Made by a program: the position numbers and the translations under genes. A stretch of 5,014 bases of DNA. Origin: an uncultured Clostridia bacterium (GTDB taxonomy: Bacteria; Bacillota; Clostridia; Oscillospirales; Acutalibacteraceae). The notes beneath the pieces are model-generated. The model was given only the letters and a program-made list of their open reading frames with translations. It had not been told where the DNA came from and did not search any database. The stretch is taken from contig CANQGN010000120.1 in the NCBI GenBank assembly GCA_947623215.1, positions 1-5,014 of the forward strand. Direction: 5' to 3'. Every line of letters begins with the position of its first letter. The first letter of the stretch is position 1. Shown in pieces: positions 1 to 5,014 of the stretch.

Positions 1-944
1 GCTGCTACATTTCTATGGCCGTTTCGCTTAACCTTACAGTGGGGGTTATGGGCGAGCTCAGCCTCGGCCACGCCGGCTTTATGAGCGTGGGCGCCTTTAT
101 GGGGGTTATCGCCTCCCAGTCGCTGCTCAGCGTCATTCCCTCCGCCGCGCTGCGGCTTACCATTGCCCTACTTGTGGGGGCGCTGTGCGCCGCCGTGACC
201 GGCTTCCTTATCGGCATACCGGTGCTGCGGCTACGGGGTGACTACCTGGCCATTGTAACGCTGGCGTTTGGTGAAATTATTAAAGAGCTGATGACCTGCC
301 TGCTGGTAGGGGTAGACGAAAAAGGCCTGCACGTGCTCTTTAACCTGAACGGCAACAAAAATGCAGACGACCTTGGCCTCTCCCCCACCGGCACGGTGAT
401 TATAAAAGGCGCGCAGGGGGCGGTAGGCACTACCACCATTGCCACCTTTACCGCCGGGTTTATACTGGTGATGATTACGCTGGTGCTGGTGCTCAACTTA
501 ATGCGTTCCCGCACCGGCCGCACCATTATGGCGGTACGCGACAACCGCATTGCGGCAGAGTCGGTGGGCATTAACGTAACCGGCTACAAAATGACCGCCT
601 TTGTGCTTTCGGCCGCGCTGGCCGGGGCCTCCGGCGCACTGTACGGGCTCAATTACTCCGGCATTGCCGCCGGTAAGTTTGACTTTAACACCTCTATTTT
701 GGTGCTGGTATTTGTGGTGCTGGGGGGGCTGGGCAACATCCGCGGCTCCATTGTTGCCGCCACCGTGCTCTACATTTTGCCGGAGGCGCTGCGTCAGTTC
801 TCTGACTACCGCATGTTGGTGTACGCCATCGTGCTGATACTGGTGATGCTGGCCACCAACTCGCCCGGGGTAAAGTCGCTGCTTGCCCGCCTGACCGCCT
901 TTGTAAAAGGCCTTGGTAAAAAAGGAGGCGCCGCCCATGCGTAA
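1..944 (+). CDS. livM: Branched-chain amino acid ABC transporter permease LivM (5' end missing)
   Basis: This is one of the two integral membrane subunits of a LIV/HAAT-type importer, which passes Leu/Ile/Val or related amino acids across the cytoplasmic membrane. The frame is open from base 3 (Cys-Tyr-Ile-Ser, then Met at 15). The family motif around LNLTVGVMGELSLGHAGF follows at once, so Met15 lies inside a conserved membrane segment and is not the start. The true start lies upstream, probably a few tens of codons away. Counting from Met15, hydrophobic segments lie near residues 12-35, 45-73, 77-100, 143-163, 193-215, 225-250 and 265-283. The cytoplasmic coupling loop with RSRTGRTIMAVRDNRIAAES is at about 164-183, and FVVLGGLGNIRGS at 233-245 is also typical. 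The polar stretch at about 101-140 (ending near KGAQGAVGT) resembles clostridial LivM proteins as I remember them. The stop overlaps livG by 8 bases, which suggests translational coupling. Confidence 0.95.
   Translation, partial: CYISMAVSLNLTVGVMGELSLGHAGFMSVGAFMGVIASQSLLSVIPSAALRLTIALLVGALCAAVTGFLIGIPVLRLRGDYLAIVTLAFGEIIKELMTCLLVGVDEKGLHVLFNLNGNKNADDLGLSPTGTVIIKGAQGAVGTTTIATFTAGFILVMITLVLVLNLMRSRTGRTIMAVRDNRIAAESVGINVTGYKMTAFVLSAALAGASGALYGLNYSGIAAGKFDFNTSILVLVFVVLGGLGNIRGSIVAATVLYILPEALRQFSDYRMLVYAIVLILVMLATNSPGVKSLLARLTAFVKGLGKKGGAAHA
921..928 (+). promoter_or_regulatory. Ribosome binding site that fixes the livG start
   Basis: AAAGGAGG lies 8 bases before the ATG at 937, inside the last codons of livM. 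A TTG at 913 in the same frame would give eight more residues, but it lies upstream of this site and has no Shine-Dalgarno of its own. The next in-frame ATG, at 961, is preceded by an A/C-rich stretch with no binding site. The start at 937 is therefore preferred. Confidence 0.85.
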
Positions 945-1791
945 ATTTGAAAAATCCCCCATGGTGCCGGTGCCCAGCCGCTCCATTGTGCCGGAGCGCG
1001 ACGTAGACAAGCTGCCGGTGCTGGAATGCAACCATTTGGGCATTGAGTTCGGCGGCTTAAAAGCGGTAGACGATTTTACCATTACCATTGGCAAAACCGA
1101 AATCGCCGGGCTCATCGGCCCCAACGGCGCCGGTAAAACCACCATTTTTAACCTGCTTACCAAGGTTTACCAGCCCACCAGCGGCACCATTTTGCTCAAC
1201 GGCATCGACACGGCGGGCAAAACCACCGTGCAAATTAACAAAATGGGCATTGCCCGCACCTTTCAAAACATTCGGCTGTTTAACAACCTGAGCGTAGAAG
1301 ACAACGTAAAAATCGGTCTGCACAACGCCTACGCCTACTCTACCCTAACCGGCGTGCTGCGGCTGCCCGCCTACTGGAAAAAAGAAAAAGCCGCCCACGA
1401 CCGTGCGCTGGAGCTTTTAGAAATTTTTGGAATGCAGGACATGGCGAATTATCGCGCCGGGTCGCTGCCCTACGGCGCCCAGCGCCGGCTTGAGATTGTG
1501 CGGGCGCTGGCGACCGACCCCAGCCTGCTGCTGCTGGACGAACCGGCCGCCGGTATGAACCCGGCCGAAACCGCCGAGCTTATGGAAACCATTGTAAACA
1601 TTCGCGACCGGTTTGGCATTGCCATATTGCTGATAGAGCACGACATGAAGCTGGTCATGGGCATTTGCGAAGGCATATGCGTGCTCAACTTTGGGCAGGT
1701 GATTGCCAAAGGCACGGCGGAAGAAATACAGGCCAACCCGGCGGTAATAGAGGCTTACCTGGGCCGCAGTAAGGAGGACACGCCATGCTGA
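937..1791 (+). CDS. livG: Branched-chain amino acid ABC transporter ATP-binding protein LivG
   Basis: This is one of the two cytoplasmic ATPases that drive the LivHM permease. With the ATG at 937 it has 284 residues. Visible motifs are Walker A GPNGAGKTT (61-69), Q-loop glutamine in ARTFQNIRLF (Gln110), a signature region LPYGAQRRLEI (177-187), Walker B LLLLDEP followed by AAGMNP (197-209), and the switch histidine in LLIEHDMKLVMG (His235). The YGxQRRLEI signature in place of LSGGQ, and the EHDMKLVM string, are hallmarks of LivG rather than LivF. The C-terminus, IEAYLG plus a short tail, is also typical. The protein is longer than the usual LivG of roughly 250-260 residues because about 28 residues rich in Pro, Arg and Lys precede the first beta strand (VLECNHLGIEFGG). 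The gene overlaps livM by 8 bases and livF by 7, so the subunits are probably made together. Confidence 0.97.
   Translation: MRKFEKSPMVPVPSRSIVPERDVDKLPVLECNHLGIEFGGLKAVDDFTITIGKTEIAGLIGPNGAGKTTIFNLLTKVYQPTSGTILLNGIDTAGKTTVQINKMGIARTFQNIRLFNNLSVEDNVKIGLHNAYAYSTLTGVLRLPAYWKKEKAAHDRALELLEIFGMQDMANYRAGSLPYGAQRRLEIVRALATDPSLLLLDEPAAGMNPAETAELMETIVNIRDRFGIAILLIEHDMKLVMGICEGICVLNFGQVIAKGTAEEIQANPAVIEAYLGRSKEDTPC
1771..1777 (+). promoter_or_regulatory. Ribosome binding site for livF
   Basis: AAGGAGG within the last codons of livG, 7 bases before the livF ATG at 1785. Because livF starts before the livG stop codon ends, ribosomes finishing livG can readily reinitiate on livF. Confidence 0.85.
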
Positions 1792-2486
1792 AAGTAGAAC
1801 ACATCAACGTATTTTACGGCAGCATTCACGCCATTCGCGACGTATCGTTTGAAGTGGCGGCGGGCGAAATTGTCACCCTTATCGGCGCCAATGGGGCGGG
1901 CAAATCGACCACCCTGCAAACGGTCTCCGGCCTGCTGCGTTCGCGCACCGGGTCTATTACGTTTTTAGACCAGCGCATTGACTCTATGCCCCCCCACACC
2001 ATTGTAACCAAAGGGCTGGCCCACGTGCCGGAGGGGCGGCGCATTTTTGCCCAAATGACGGTAGAAGAAAACCTGCAAATGGGCGCCTACACCCGCCGGG
2101 CGGCGGAGGCCGACCAGTCGCTGGCCGACGTGTACGACCAGTTCCCCCGGCTGAAAGAGCGGCGGCGGCAAATTGCCGGTACCCTCTCTGGCGGGGAGCA
2201 GCAAATGCTGGCCATGGGCCGCGCCATGATGAGCCGCCCCAAGCTGCTGATGCTGGACGAACCCTCTATGGGGCTTTCTCCCCTGCTGGTAGACCAGGTG
2301 TTTGAGATTATTTTAAACTTCCACCGCTCGGGCACCACCATTTTGCTGGTAGAGCAAAACGCTGGTAAATCCCTTGCTATTTCCGACCGCGCCTACGTGC
2401 TGGAAAACGGCAGCGTGGTGCTCACCGGTACCGGCAAAGAGCTGGCCCAAAGCGAAGAGATTAAAAAAGCCTATTTGGGCGGGTAA
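1785..2486 (+). CDS. livF: Branched-chain amino acid ABC transporter ATP-binding protein LivF
   Basis: This is the second ATPase of the LIV importer and pairs with LivG under the membrane. Its 233 residues match the usual LivF length. Motifs are Walker A GANGAGKST (34-42), the LivF-typical VPEGRRIF (81-88) where other ABC proteins have the Q-loop region, the signature LSGGEQQ (134-140), Walker B LLMLDEP with SMGLSP (154-165), and LLVEQNA (187-193). In this last motif Gln191 occupies the place of the switch histidine. It ends in KAYLGG, the common LivF C-terminus. The start is supported by the upstream AAGGAGG and by alignment of MLKVEHINVFYG with family N-termini. This appears to be the last gene of the liv operon, since about 270 non-coding bases follow. 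Confidence 0.97.
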   Translation: MLKVEHINVFYGSIHAIRDVSFEVAAGEIVTLIGANGAGKSTTLQTVSGLLRSRTGSITFLDQRIDSMPPHTIVTKGLAHVPEGRRIFAQMTVEENLQMGAYTRRAAEADQSLADVYDQFPRLKERRRQIAGTLSGGEQQMLAMGRAMMSRPKLLMLDEPSMGLSPLLVDQVFEIILNFHRSGTTILLVEQNAGKSLAISDRAYVLENGSVVLTGTGKELAQSEEIKKAYLGG

Positions 2487-2517
2487 GGCGGCCCCCTTTC
2501 CCCCTTCCCCGTTTTTT
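2481..2517 (+). terminator. Probable intrinsic terminator of the liv operon
   Basis: A GC-rich hairpin can form that includes the livF stop codon. GGG (2481-2483) pairs with 2507-2509, AAGG (2485-2488) with CCTT (2503-2506), and GG (2490-2491) with 2500-2501. There is one bulged T (2484), one C-C mismatch, and an 8-base loop. It is followed by C, G and then six Ts (2512-2517). The stem is imperfect and the pyrimidine-rich run allows several registers, so the call is moderate. Position and T-run fit the end of the liv transcript. Confidence 0.45.
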
Positions 2518-2523
2518 ACAAAA

Positions 2524-2542
2524 TTTGCCCCCCACAGGCAAA
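2524..2542. repeat. Inverted repeat TTTGCC-N7-GGCAAA just upstream of the -35
   Basis: Perfect 6-bp arms (2524-2529 and 2537-2542) are separated by 7 bases and end 5 bases before the -35 hexamer of the promoter. On the + strand no T-run follows, so it is unlikely to be a + strand terminator. Its shape and position suit a dimeric regulator binding site, but I do not recognise a specific regulator motif. Confidence 0.4.
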
Positions 2543-2547
2543 AACAA

Positions 2548-2576
2548 TTGACTTTTTCACTTTAAAGTGCTATACT
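2548..2576 (+). promoter_or_regulatory. Sigma-A (sigma-70 type) promoter for the second transporter operon
   Basis: TTGACT (-35, 2548-2553) and TATACT (-10, 2571-2576) are separated by exactly 17 bases, and a TG at 2568-2569 gives an extended -10. Each hexamer differs from consensus at one position. The expected transcription start is around 2581-2584, giving a leader of about 170 bases before the lipoprotein gene. It is the only near-consensus promoter I see in the non-coding region. A TATAAA at 2732-2737 has no partner -35 at suitable spacing. Confidence 0.8.
2558..2569. promoter_or_regulatory. Perfect 12-bp palindrome in the promoter spacer, candidate operator
   Basis: CACTTTAAAGTG is a perfect palindrome lying wholly between the -35 and -10 elements. 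It includes the TG of the extended -10. A protein bound here would block RNA polymerase directly, so the natural reading is a repressor operator. The spacer has the normal 17 bases, so the MerR-type arrangement with an over-long spacer does not apply. The cognate regulator is not in this window. Confidence 0.5.
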
Positions 2577-2609
2577 ACTCACCAGTAGGGCACCTCTATC
2601 GCTTTTTTG

Positions 2610-2665
2610 CAAGCCGCCCCCGCCCTGCCCTGCAAGCAAGACGGCGCGCGGCTTGTTTGTTTTTT
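2610..2665 (+). terminator. Hairpin plus U-tract in the leader, candidate attenuator
   Basis: CAAGCCGC (2610-2617) pairs perfectly with GCGGCTTG (2648-2655), with a possible inner CGCC/GGCG helix (2621-2624 with 2643-2646). T-rich sequence (TTTGTTTTTT, 2656-2665) follows immediately, the layout of an intrinsic terminator. A competing hairpin can form from GCAAGCAAG (2632-2640) with CTTGTTTGT (2652-2660). The structure begins only about 27 bases after the predicted transcription start and lies before the gene the promoter serves. It should therefore act as a partial or conditional terminator of the second operon, and could also catch read-through from liv. No T-box, known riboswitch core or leader peptide was recognised. 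Confidence 0.6.
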
Positions 2666-2709
2666 CGTTTGATTCTGATTCCCCTGTTTCCCGCTTCCTT
2701 TTGGTTTCC

Positions 2710-2727
2710 TCCGGCCGGACGACCGGA
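2710..2727 (+). repeat. Small GC hairpin upstream of the ribosome binding site
   Basis: TCCGG (2710-2714) pairs with CCGGA (2723-2727) over an 8-base loop. An alternative CCGG-ACGA-CCGG tetraloop hairpin (2715-2726) uses part of the same bases. It sits 11 bases before the ribosome binding site of the lipoprotein gene. It could stabilise the 5' end of the message or form part of a leader fold. The stem is short and may have no function. Confidence 0.3.
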
Positions 2728-2738
2728 AAATTATAAAA

Positions 2739-2745
2739 AAAGGAG
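2739..2745 (+). promoter_or_regulatory. Ribosome binding site for the lipoprotein gene
   Basis: AAAGGAG lies 9 bases before the ATG at 2755, in an A-rich unstructured stretch (TTATAAAAAAAGGAG). It supports a highly translated start, as expected for a binding protein needed in excess over its permease. Confidence 0.85.
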
Positions 2746-2754
2746 TCGTCATTT

Positions 2755-3765
2755 ATGCAAGCTAAAAAACTCACCGCACTGCTGCTGGCCGCCGTGCTGG
2801 CCGCAACCGCCCTGCTCGCCGGTTGTTCCGACGCCGCCGACAATTCCACCACCTCTACCGCCGGTGACGCCGACAAAACCTACAACGTAGGCATTGTACA
2901 GCTGGTGCAGCACCCTGCGCTGGACGAAGCCACCAAGGGCTTCCAAGACGCGTTAACCGACAAACTGGGCGATAAAGTCAAGTTCGACTACCAGAACGCA
3001 CAGGACGATACCAACACCTGCGCCACCATCGCCAACACCTTTGTCTCGAACAAAGTAGACCTCATTATGGCCAACGCCACCCCCGCCCTGCAGGCGGCGC
3101 AGGCGGCCACCAATGAGATTCCGGTGCTGGGCACCTCGATTACCGACTATGCCACCGCCCTTGGCGTAAAAGAGGGGTGGACGGGTAAAACCGGCACCAA
3201 CATCTCTGGCACCAGCGACTTAGCCCCGCTGGACAAACAGGCTGAAATGGTAAAAGAGCTCTTCCCTGACGCCAAAAACGTCGGCCTGCTTTACTGCTCG
3301 GCCGAACCCAACTCGCTCTACCAAATCGGCGTGATTCAGCCCCTGCTGGAAGGCATGGGTTACACCTGCAAGGCCTACAGCTTTGCCGACTCCAACGACA
3401 TCTCCTCTGTTGTAACCACCGCCTGCAACGAGAGCGACGTGCTGTATATCCCCACCGACAATACCGCCGCCAAGAGCACCGAGCTGATTAACAACATTGC
3501 CGAACCCGCCGGCGTGCCCATTGTGGCGGGGGAAGAAGGCATTTGCAAGGGCTGCGGCGTGGCCACCCTGAGCATCAGCTACTACGAGCTGGGCAAAGCC
3601 ACCGGCGAAATGGCCTATGAAATTCTGGTAAACGGCGCGAAACCCGGCGATATGGAAATCCGCACCGCCCCCAACACCTCCAAGCTCTACTTCAAAACCC
3701 GCGCCGACAAACTGAAGGTTACCATTCCCGACGGCTACGAAGCCATTTCTGAAGAAGCGGAATAA
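2755..3765 (+). CDS. ABC transporter substrate-binding lipoprotein, DUF534/ABC_sub_bind family (TrpX-like)
   Basis: This is the extracytoplasmic ligand-binding subunit of the second importer. It has 336 residues. Lys4-Lys5 are followed by a hydrophobic segment and the lipobox LAGC, with Cys24 as the predicted lipidated residue, then a Ser/Thr/Asp-rich linker to about residue 42. The mature domain shows the family pattern: VGIVQLVQHPALDEATKGFQDAL (45-67, start of lobe 1), an Ala-rich segment around 107-121, TNISGTSDLAPLDKQAEMVKELFPDAKNVGLLY (148-180, hinge and lobe 2), YIPTDNT (231-237), VPIVAGEEG (254-262) and SYYELGKATGEMA (275-287). These strings fit COG2984, which is linked by prediction in Firmicutes to tryptophan uptake (TrpXYZ). 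The ligand here is inferred, not shown. Six cysteines besides Cys24 (89, 181, 205, 224, 264, 267) are unusual for an exported protein. It is first in its operon, 21 bases before the permease gene. Confidence 0.92.
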   Translation: MQAKKLTALLLAAVLAATALLAGCSDAADNSTTSTAGDADKTYNVGIVQLVQHPALDEATKGFQDALTDKLGDKVKFDYQNAQDDTNTCATIANTFVSNKVDLIMANATPALQAAQAATNEIPVLGTSITDYATALGVKEGWTGKTGTNISGTSDLAPLDKQAEMVKELFPDAKNVGLLYCSAEPNSLYQIGVIQPLLEGMGYTCKAYSFADSNDISSVVTTACNESDVLYIPTDNTAAKSTELINNIAEPAGVPIVAGEEGICKGCGVATLSISYYELGKATGEMAYEILVNGAKPGDMEIRTAPNTSKLYFKTRADKLKVTIPDGYEAISEEAE

Positions 3766-3772
3766 TCAACAC

Positions 3773-3778
3773 AGGAGG
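3773..3778 (+). promoter_or_regulatory. Ribosome binding site for the permease gene
   Basis: AGGAGG in the 21-base gap between lipoprotein stop and permease start, 8 bases before the ATG at 3787. It supports that start. Confidence 0.85.
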
Positions 3779-3786
3779 GCAACCGC

Positions 3787-4713
3787 ATGTTATCTTTTGC
3801 CAATCTGCTTAACTCTTTGCCGGGCGCGCTGGCGCAGGGCTTAATTTGGGGCATTATGGGCATTGGCGTGTTCATTACCTATAAGATTTTGGACATTGCC
3901 GATTTAACCGTAGACGGCTCCATGGCCACCGGCGGCGCCGTGTGCATTATGTTAACCTTAAACGGCTGCAACGTGTGGATTGCCACCCTGGCCGCCGTAG
4001 CCGCCGGTATGCTGTGCGGGCTGGTTACGGGCCTATTTCATACGTTTATGGGGATACCCGCTATTTTAGCGGGTATCCTCACCCAGCTTTCTCTCTACTC
4101 TATCAATTTAAAAATTATGGGGGGCGCCAACAAGGCCATAAACGTAGACCAGTACCCCCTGTTTGTAACCCTGCGGCGGGTGGCCAACGTTGCCTTTAAC
4201 AACCCCATTTTTGTGGTGGGCTGCTTTGTCATTGTTACCATTGTGCTGCTTTACTGGTTTTTTGGTACGGAGCTCGGCTGCTCGCTGCGGGCGACCGGCT
4301 GCAACCGCCACATGAGCCGTGCGCAGGGCATTAACACCAACTTTAACGCCGTGCTGGGCCTGGTGCTCTCCAATGGTCTGGTGGCCCTTTCCGGCGCGCT
4401 GCTGATGCAGTACCAGGGCTATGCAGACATCAGTATGGGCCGCGGCGCTATCGTCATCGGCCTCGCCGCCGTGATTATTGGCCACGCGCTTTTCTCTCGC
4501 TGGTTCCACAACTTTGCCTTGCAGCTGCTGGCCGTGGTGCTGGGTTCAGTGATTTACTATTTAGTCGTTAACTTCGCCATTTGGTTGAAGCTGGATACCG
4601 ACCTGTTAAAAATGCTTTCGGCGCTGGTGGTGGCCGTCTTTTTGGCCATTCCCTACTGGCAGTCCAAACTGCGGGCCGGTCGCACCAAAAAGGAGGGCAA
4701 GGCCAATGCTTAA
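3787..4713 (+). CDS. ABC transporter permease, COG4120 family (TrpY-like)
   Basis: This is the integral membrane subunit of the second importer, probably acting as a homodimer because only one permease gene is seen. It has 308 residues, normal for the family. The N-terminus (GALAQGLIWGIMGIGVFITYKILDIADLTVDGS, residues 13-45) is the family hallmark and is related in style to the LivH/LivM and RbsC-type permeases. Hydrophobic segments lie near 13-34, 48-60, 63-83, 89-107, 139-160, 186-208, 219-236, 241-263 and 272-290. A cytoplasmic loop with GTELGCSLRATGCNRHMSRAQGIN (160-183) is the likely coupling helix contacting the ATPase. A basic tail (residues 294-305) ends the protein. The stop overlaps the downstream ATPase start by 8 bases. 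A strong hairpin within codons 88-99 is described separately. Confidence 0.93.
   Translation: MLSFANLLNSLPGALAQGLIWGIMGIGVFITYKILDIADLTVDGSMATGGAVCIMLTLNGCNVWIATLAAVAAGMLCGLVTGLFHTFMGIPAILAGILTQLSLYSINLKIMGGANKAINVDQYPLFVTLRRVANVAFNNPIFVVGCFVIVTIVLLYWFFGTELGCSLRATGCNRHMSRAQGINTNFNAVLGLVLSNGLVALSGALLMQYQGYADISMGRGAIVIGLAAVIIGHALFSRWFHNFALQLLAVVLGSVIYYLVVNFAIWLKLDTDLLKMLSALVVAVFLAIPYWQSKLRAGRTKKEGKANA
4049..4081 (+). repeat. Near-perfect intragenic hairpin with 3-nt loop inside the permease gene
   Basis: The arms 4052-4063 (GGATACCCGCTA) and 4067-4078 (TAGCGGGTATCC) are exact reverse complements around a TTT loop. The helix extends outward by one G-T pair and two more Watson-Crick pairs to 4049 and 4081, giving 15 pairs in all. 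It encodes residues 88-99 (MGIPAILAGILT), which form a conserved part of a membrane segment. No T-run follows, so it is not a standard terminator. It uses ATA and GCT, while most Ile and Ala codons in this gene are ATT/ATC and GCC/GCG. Confidence 0.75.
4691..4696 (+). promoter_or_regulatory. Ribosome binding site for the downstream ATPase gene
   Basis: AGGAGG within the last permease codons, 9 bases before the ATG at 4706. It supports coupled translation of permease and ATPase. Confidence 0.85.
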
Positions 4714-5014
4714 GGTAGCAGGTATCAGCAAAACCTTTAACCCCGGTACGGTAAACGAAAAGCTGGCCCTCAACAACGTGTCGATACATTTGGCGCCGGG
4801 CGATTTTGTTACCATTATCGGCGGCAACGGCGCCGGTAAATCTACCCTGCTGAACGCCGTGGCGGGCCTGTGGCCGCTGGACAGCGGCGTGGTAGAGGTA
4901 GACGGCGTAAACGTAACCAAAATGCCGGAATACAAACGCGCAAAATATCTCGGCCGGGTGTTTCAGGACCCCATGCGGGGCACGGCGGCCGATATGAATA
5001 TAGAAGAAAACCTG
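4706..5014 (+). CDS. ABC transporter ATP-binding protein, COG1101 family (TrpZ-like), 3' end missing
   Basis: This is the ATPase of the second importer. It is open without a stop from the ATG at 4706 to the last base (103 codons) and is cut by the window end. The N-terminus MLKVAGISKTFNPGTVNEKLAL is characteristic of the COG1101 ATPase that accompanies DUF534 binding proteins. Visible motifs are Walker A GGNGAGKST (39-47), VDGVNVTKMPEYKRAKYLGRVFQDP (66-89) containing the Q-loop glutamine (Gln87), and GTAADMNIEENL (92-103), another family string. The signature, Walker B and switch histidine lie beyond the window. The ATG overlaps the permease stop by 8 bases and has its own AGGAGG. Full family members run to roughly 250-270 residues, so about 60 percent is missing. 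Confidence 0.93.
   Translation, partial: MLKVAGISKTFNPGTVNEKLALNNVSIHLAPGDFVTIIGGNGAGKSTLLNAVAGLWPLDSGVVEVDGVNVTKMPEYKRAKYLGRVFQDPMRGTAADMNIEENL

Noticed and set aside
722..728. G7 tract in livM (and a C7 tract in livF at 1989-1995) as phase-variable contingency loci
   Set aside because: Both are short, in frame, encode conserved residues, and are unremarkable for GC-rich DNA. No frameshift is present.
498..1163. Long open frame on the - strand across the livM-livG junction
   Set aside because: It lies antisense to two clearly conserved genes, has low-complexity content, and has no ribosome binding site or recognisable domain. It is a shadow of the coding strand.
2425..2434. Perfect palindrome CCGGTACCGG in livF
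   Set aside because: A 10-bp GC-rich palindrome within codons is expected by chance in this composition, and nothing around it suggests function.
2607..2672. Possible leader peptide starting at TTG 2607 across the hairpin
   Set aside because: It has no convincing ribosome binding site, starts with a rare codon, contains no tryptophan or run of a regulatory amino acid, and spans the terminator stem.
2732..2737. TATAAA as a second -10 just before the lipoprotein gene
   Set aside because: The only TTG-like element upstream (2701-2706) is about 25 bases away and poor. The A-rich stretch is better explained as an accessible ribosome binding region.
2584..2754. T-box or tryptophan-specific riboswitch in the leader
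   Set aside because: Only about 80 bases separate the predicted transcription start from the end of the terminator hairpin, too short for a T-box, and I see no T-box consensus.
4108..4509. Open frame of 133 codons on the - strand within the permease gene
   Set aside because: It is antisense to a conserved membrane protein, its composition reflects the complement of hydrophobic codons, and no initiation signal is visible.

Overview
The window carries parts of two ABC-transporter operons in tandem, all on the + strand. The DNA is GC-rich, has strong AGGAGG-type ribosome binding sites, and has very tight or overlapping gene junctions. The protein sequences resemble those of anaerobic Clostridia, most likely Oscillospirales/Ruminococcaceae. 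The taxonomic placement is inferred from protein style and base composition, not from a database search.

Region 1 (1-2486) is the 3' part of a branched-chain amino acid (LIV/HAAT family) import operon. It holds livM (5' end outside the window), livG and livF, each overlapping the next by 7-8 bases. The missing upstream part would be expected to hold livH and a LivJ/LivK-type binding protein. LivM is one of two membrane subunits, and LivG and LivF are the two different ATPases that power uptake.

Region 2 (2487-2754) is the only substantial non-coding stretch, and it is dense with signals. In order it holds a plausible liv terminator, an inverted repeat, a near-consensus sigma-A promoter whose spacer carries a perfect 12-bp palindrome, a terminator-like hairpin in the transcribed leader, a second small hairpin, and a strong ribosome binding site. 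Transcription of the second operon therefore appears to start afresh here and may be controlled both at initiation and by premature termination.

Region 3 (2755-5014) is a second uptake system of the ABC_sub_bind (DUF534) / COG4120 / COG1101 type. In Firmicutes this type is predicted to import tryptophan or related ligands (TrpXYZ). It consists of a substrate-binding lipoprotein, a permease, and an ATPase cut off by the window end. The substrate cannot be settled from sequence alone.

The most unusual points are a near-perfect 15-pair hairpin with a 3-nt loop inside the permease gene, the layered regulatory architecture of the intergenic region, and a cysteine-rich binding protein with a CxxC motif. 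I found no CRISPR array, tRNA, rRNA or mobile element. Apart from these points the window is ordinary nutrient-uptake biology.
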